Source: PALSA-505 sp035308365 (GTDB taxonomy: Bacteria; Actinomycetota; Actinomycetes; Streptosporangiales; Streptosporangiaceae). Taken from it: a stretch of DNA of 14,354 bases. The stretch is taken from positions 1 through 14,354 of the forward strand of contig DATGGU010000185.1 in NCBI GenBank assembly GCA_035308365.1, given 5' to 3'. Position 1 is the first letter of the stretch, and every line of letters starts with the position of its first letter. The notes under the pieces were generated by a model. It was given only the letters and a program-made list of their open reading frames with translations, was not told where the DNA came from and did not search any database. Of the stretch, positions 13,901-14,354 are shown piece by piece. Position numbers and translations under genes: made by a program.

Positions 13901-14354
13901 CCTCGCCGAACAGGCGGTATCCACCCCCCAGTATCAGCGGATCACCACCTGGACCCACCAGCCCGGCACCTTCACCCCGGTCGCCCAGGCCGAACGCACC
14001 ACCCTGCGGGACGCCCCGCAAGACCAGATCGACCAGCGGTTCTACGCCATCATCACCGACCTGGCCGCAGTCCCGTCCGAGCTCACCGCCCCGGACGGCA
14101 CCCTGGCCGGCCATCAGCAGCACACCCTCTGGGGCGGCACCGTCTGGAACGGCGCCGACACCCCCCTCCGCTTCCCAGGCCAGTACGCCGACCCCGAAAC
14201 CGGCCTCCACTACAACAACCAGCGCTACTACGACCCCACCACCGGCCGCTATCTCACCTGCGATCCCCTCGGCCTGGCTCCCACTCCCAACCCCTACACC
14301 TACGTCCGCAACCCCTACATATCCGCCGACCCCCTCGGCCTCGCTCCCTGTGGC
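10908..14354 (+). CDS. DUF6531/RHS-repeat polymorphic toxin, truncated by window end
   Basis: An open frame of 1149 codons runs from ATG 10908 (overlapping the preceding stop as ATGA) to the last base with no stop. Res. 1-100 are helical and acidic/Ala-rich. DUF6531 begins at GDPVDVATGDVFL (110-122), followed by RVHRSSWRAGRWFGRSW. From about 255 to 1050 there are many YD/RHS repeats, such as FGYDLAGRPVSV, FSYDAEGRLAGW, WQYDARGRVTAR and CGYDDRGNLVTI, which in this superfamily build a closed shell around the toxin. The RHS core follows: RFPGQYADPETGLHYNNQRYYD (from 1088), TGRYLTCDPLGL, NPYTYVRNPYISADPLGLAPCG (to 1149). The second DPLGL marks where the protein is normally cut and the variable toxin domain starts; that domain, and an immunity gene expected after it, lie beyond the window. 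No T6SS genes are near, so type VII-like export with the upstream WXG100-like partner is the inference. Confidence 0.93.
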   Translation, partial: MSQMLPEIFDALGGDAARAIEDAAGADARFFERTAANEDTALARIAENERQLTRQAESIGQKASQDAGEAAGLDSSAGAATPGGDNPGLIGAASDAGAASRPADEIPSAGDPVDVATGDVFLAQVDVTLPGVLPLVLGRVHRSSWRAGRWFGRSWMSSFDQRLLITAGRVIGAFADGRVLTWADLDGSDGTPWLPVTGPAWPLRRNTDDSYTVTDPQQGLTWRFERRPGYDGVASPGGEGELPLVALSDRAGHQITFGYDLAGRPVSVSHSGGYQIRVTVAGGHVTGLALGERGDLPLLRYEYDEDGDLVAVVNSSGQPLRFSYDAEGRLAGWADRNERSYGYSYDDQGRCVRAGGSGGALSGTFSYQPGLTRWTDATGAVTSYELTSSSRVAAITDPLGNVTRWQYDARGRVTARVDALDRVTRCGYDDRGNLVTIVRPDGSEAHAEYDERCQAVRLTGPDGTGWQQEFDSRGNRTQLVAPDGSITRYSYDDRGHLTAMTGPDGAVTAVACDAAGLPIEVTGPDGARTSCQRDQFGRVARFTGPGGAVTSLTWTIEGQLSSRTLPDGATETWSWDGEGNLTRHVSEAGAVTRYEYGPFDRPVAVWWPDGTRSQFSYDHQLRPTQVVHGGLTWRYDYDPAGRLIAETDYNGATTTYVPDPAGQLTQRVNAAGQRLAFRYDVLGSLIERSADGAVTTFGYDPAGRLVHARNADAEIRFDRDKLGRVTAETCNGRTLRSQYDEAGRITHRVTPSGVAATWEYDQAGQPVLMTAGRHELRFGYDPAGREIHRELPGGLTLTQDWDLSGRLVAQALTGPRQLPEGPGQLLQRRAYTYRADGFPTGVEDLMGGHRTLSLDPAGRVTAVTGATWAERYAYDPAGNLTSATWPVPPPGPATAWLDTGPQGQREFAGTLITRAGDIRYRHDRAGRVVSRQRVRISRKPETWNYQWDADDRLVAVTTPDGTTWSYRYDPLGRRIAKQRIAPGGQPSELTEFAWDGAVLAEQAVSTPQYQRITTWTHQPGTFTPVAQAERTTLRDAPQDQIDQRFYAIITDLAAVPSELTAPDGTLAGHQQHTLWGGTVWNGADTPLRFPGQYADPETGLHYNNQRYYDPTTGRYLTCDPLGLAPTPNPYTYVRNPYISADPLGLAPCG

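Noticed and set aside
13116..14210. 364-codon minus-strand open frame as an immunity gene
   Set aside because: Also antisense to the RHS repeats and core; immunity genes follow the toxin domain, which is outside this window.

Overview
The window is high-GC DNA with the look of a filamentous actinomycete chromosome. Supporting signs are GTG as well as ATG starts, strong G/C at third codon positions, overlapping ATGA-type gene junctions, Sec- and Tat-exported proteins, a DUF899 protein, and a WXG100-like/RHS toxin pair. I cannot name the genus. It reads as an accessory region holding several small, separate gene cassettes.

Left part (1-2400). Seven copies of a roughly 30-bp element lie in 5-260. 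A hairpin (262-287) separates them from a leftward two-gene operon: a PAPS-type sulfotransferase (1423-2400) overlapping by 8 bp an SsuD-like FMNH2-dependent monooxygenase (303-1430). One gene would attach a sulfo group; the other belongs to a family that removes sulfonate from carbon.

Centre-left (2759-6091). After a roughly 330-bp divergent spacer comes a rightward pair of exported proteins. The first is a Sec-exported, probably beta-propeller protein (2759-4456). The second is a Tat-type protein resembling dye-decolorizing (DyP) peroxidases (4508-6091) with altered catalytic motifs. A strong 12-bp hairpin (6101-6132) ends this unit.

Centre (6298-8970). Two cytoplasmic-looking orphan proteins (358 and about 485 aa) match no family I recognise. 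They share a short aromatic-glycine motif, and the second is clearly lower in GC than its neighbours. A hairpin lies directly between them. This pair is the best candidate here for something undescribed.

Right part (9028-14354). An AT-rich patch flanked by a long inverted repeat sits between convergent genes. A leftward DUF899 thioredoxin-fold protein follows (9129-9848), with a TetR-like palindrome just upstream of its start. A roughly 350-bp spacer holds a possible gene relic. Last comes a translationally coupled pair: a WXG100-like/CpnT-N-like protein (10201-10908) and a giant DUF6531/RHS-repeat protein (10908 to the window end). The RHS protein is cut by the window edge exactly at the conserved boundary where the variable toxin domain normally begins, so the toxin and any immunity gene lie outside this window.
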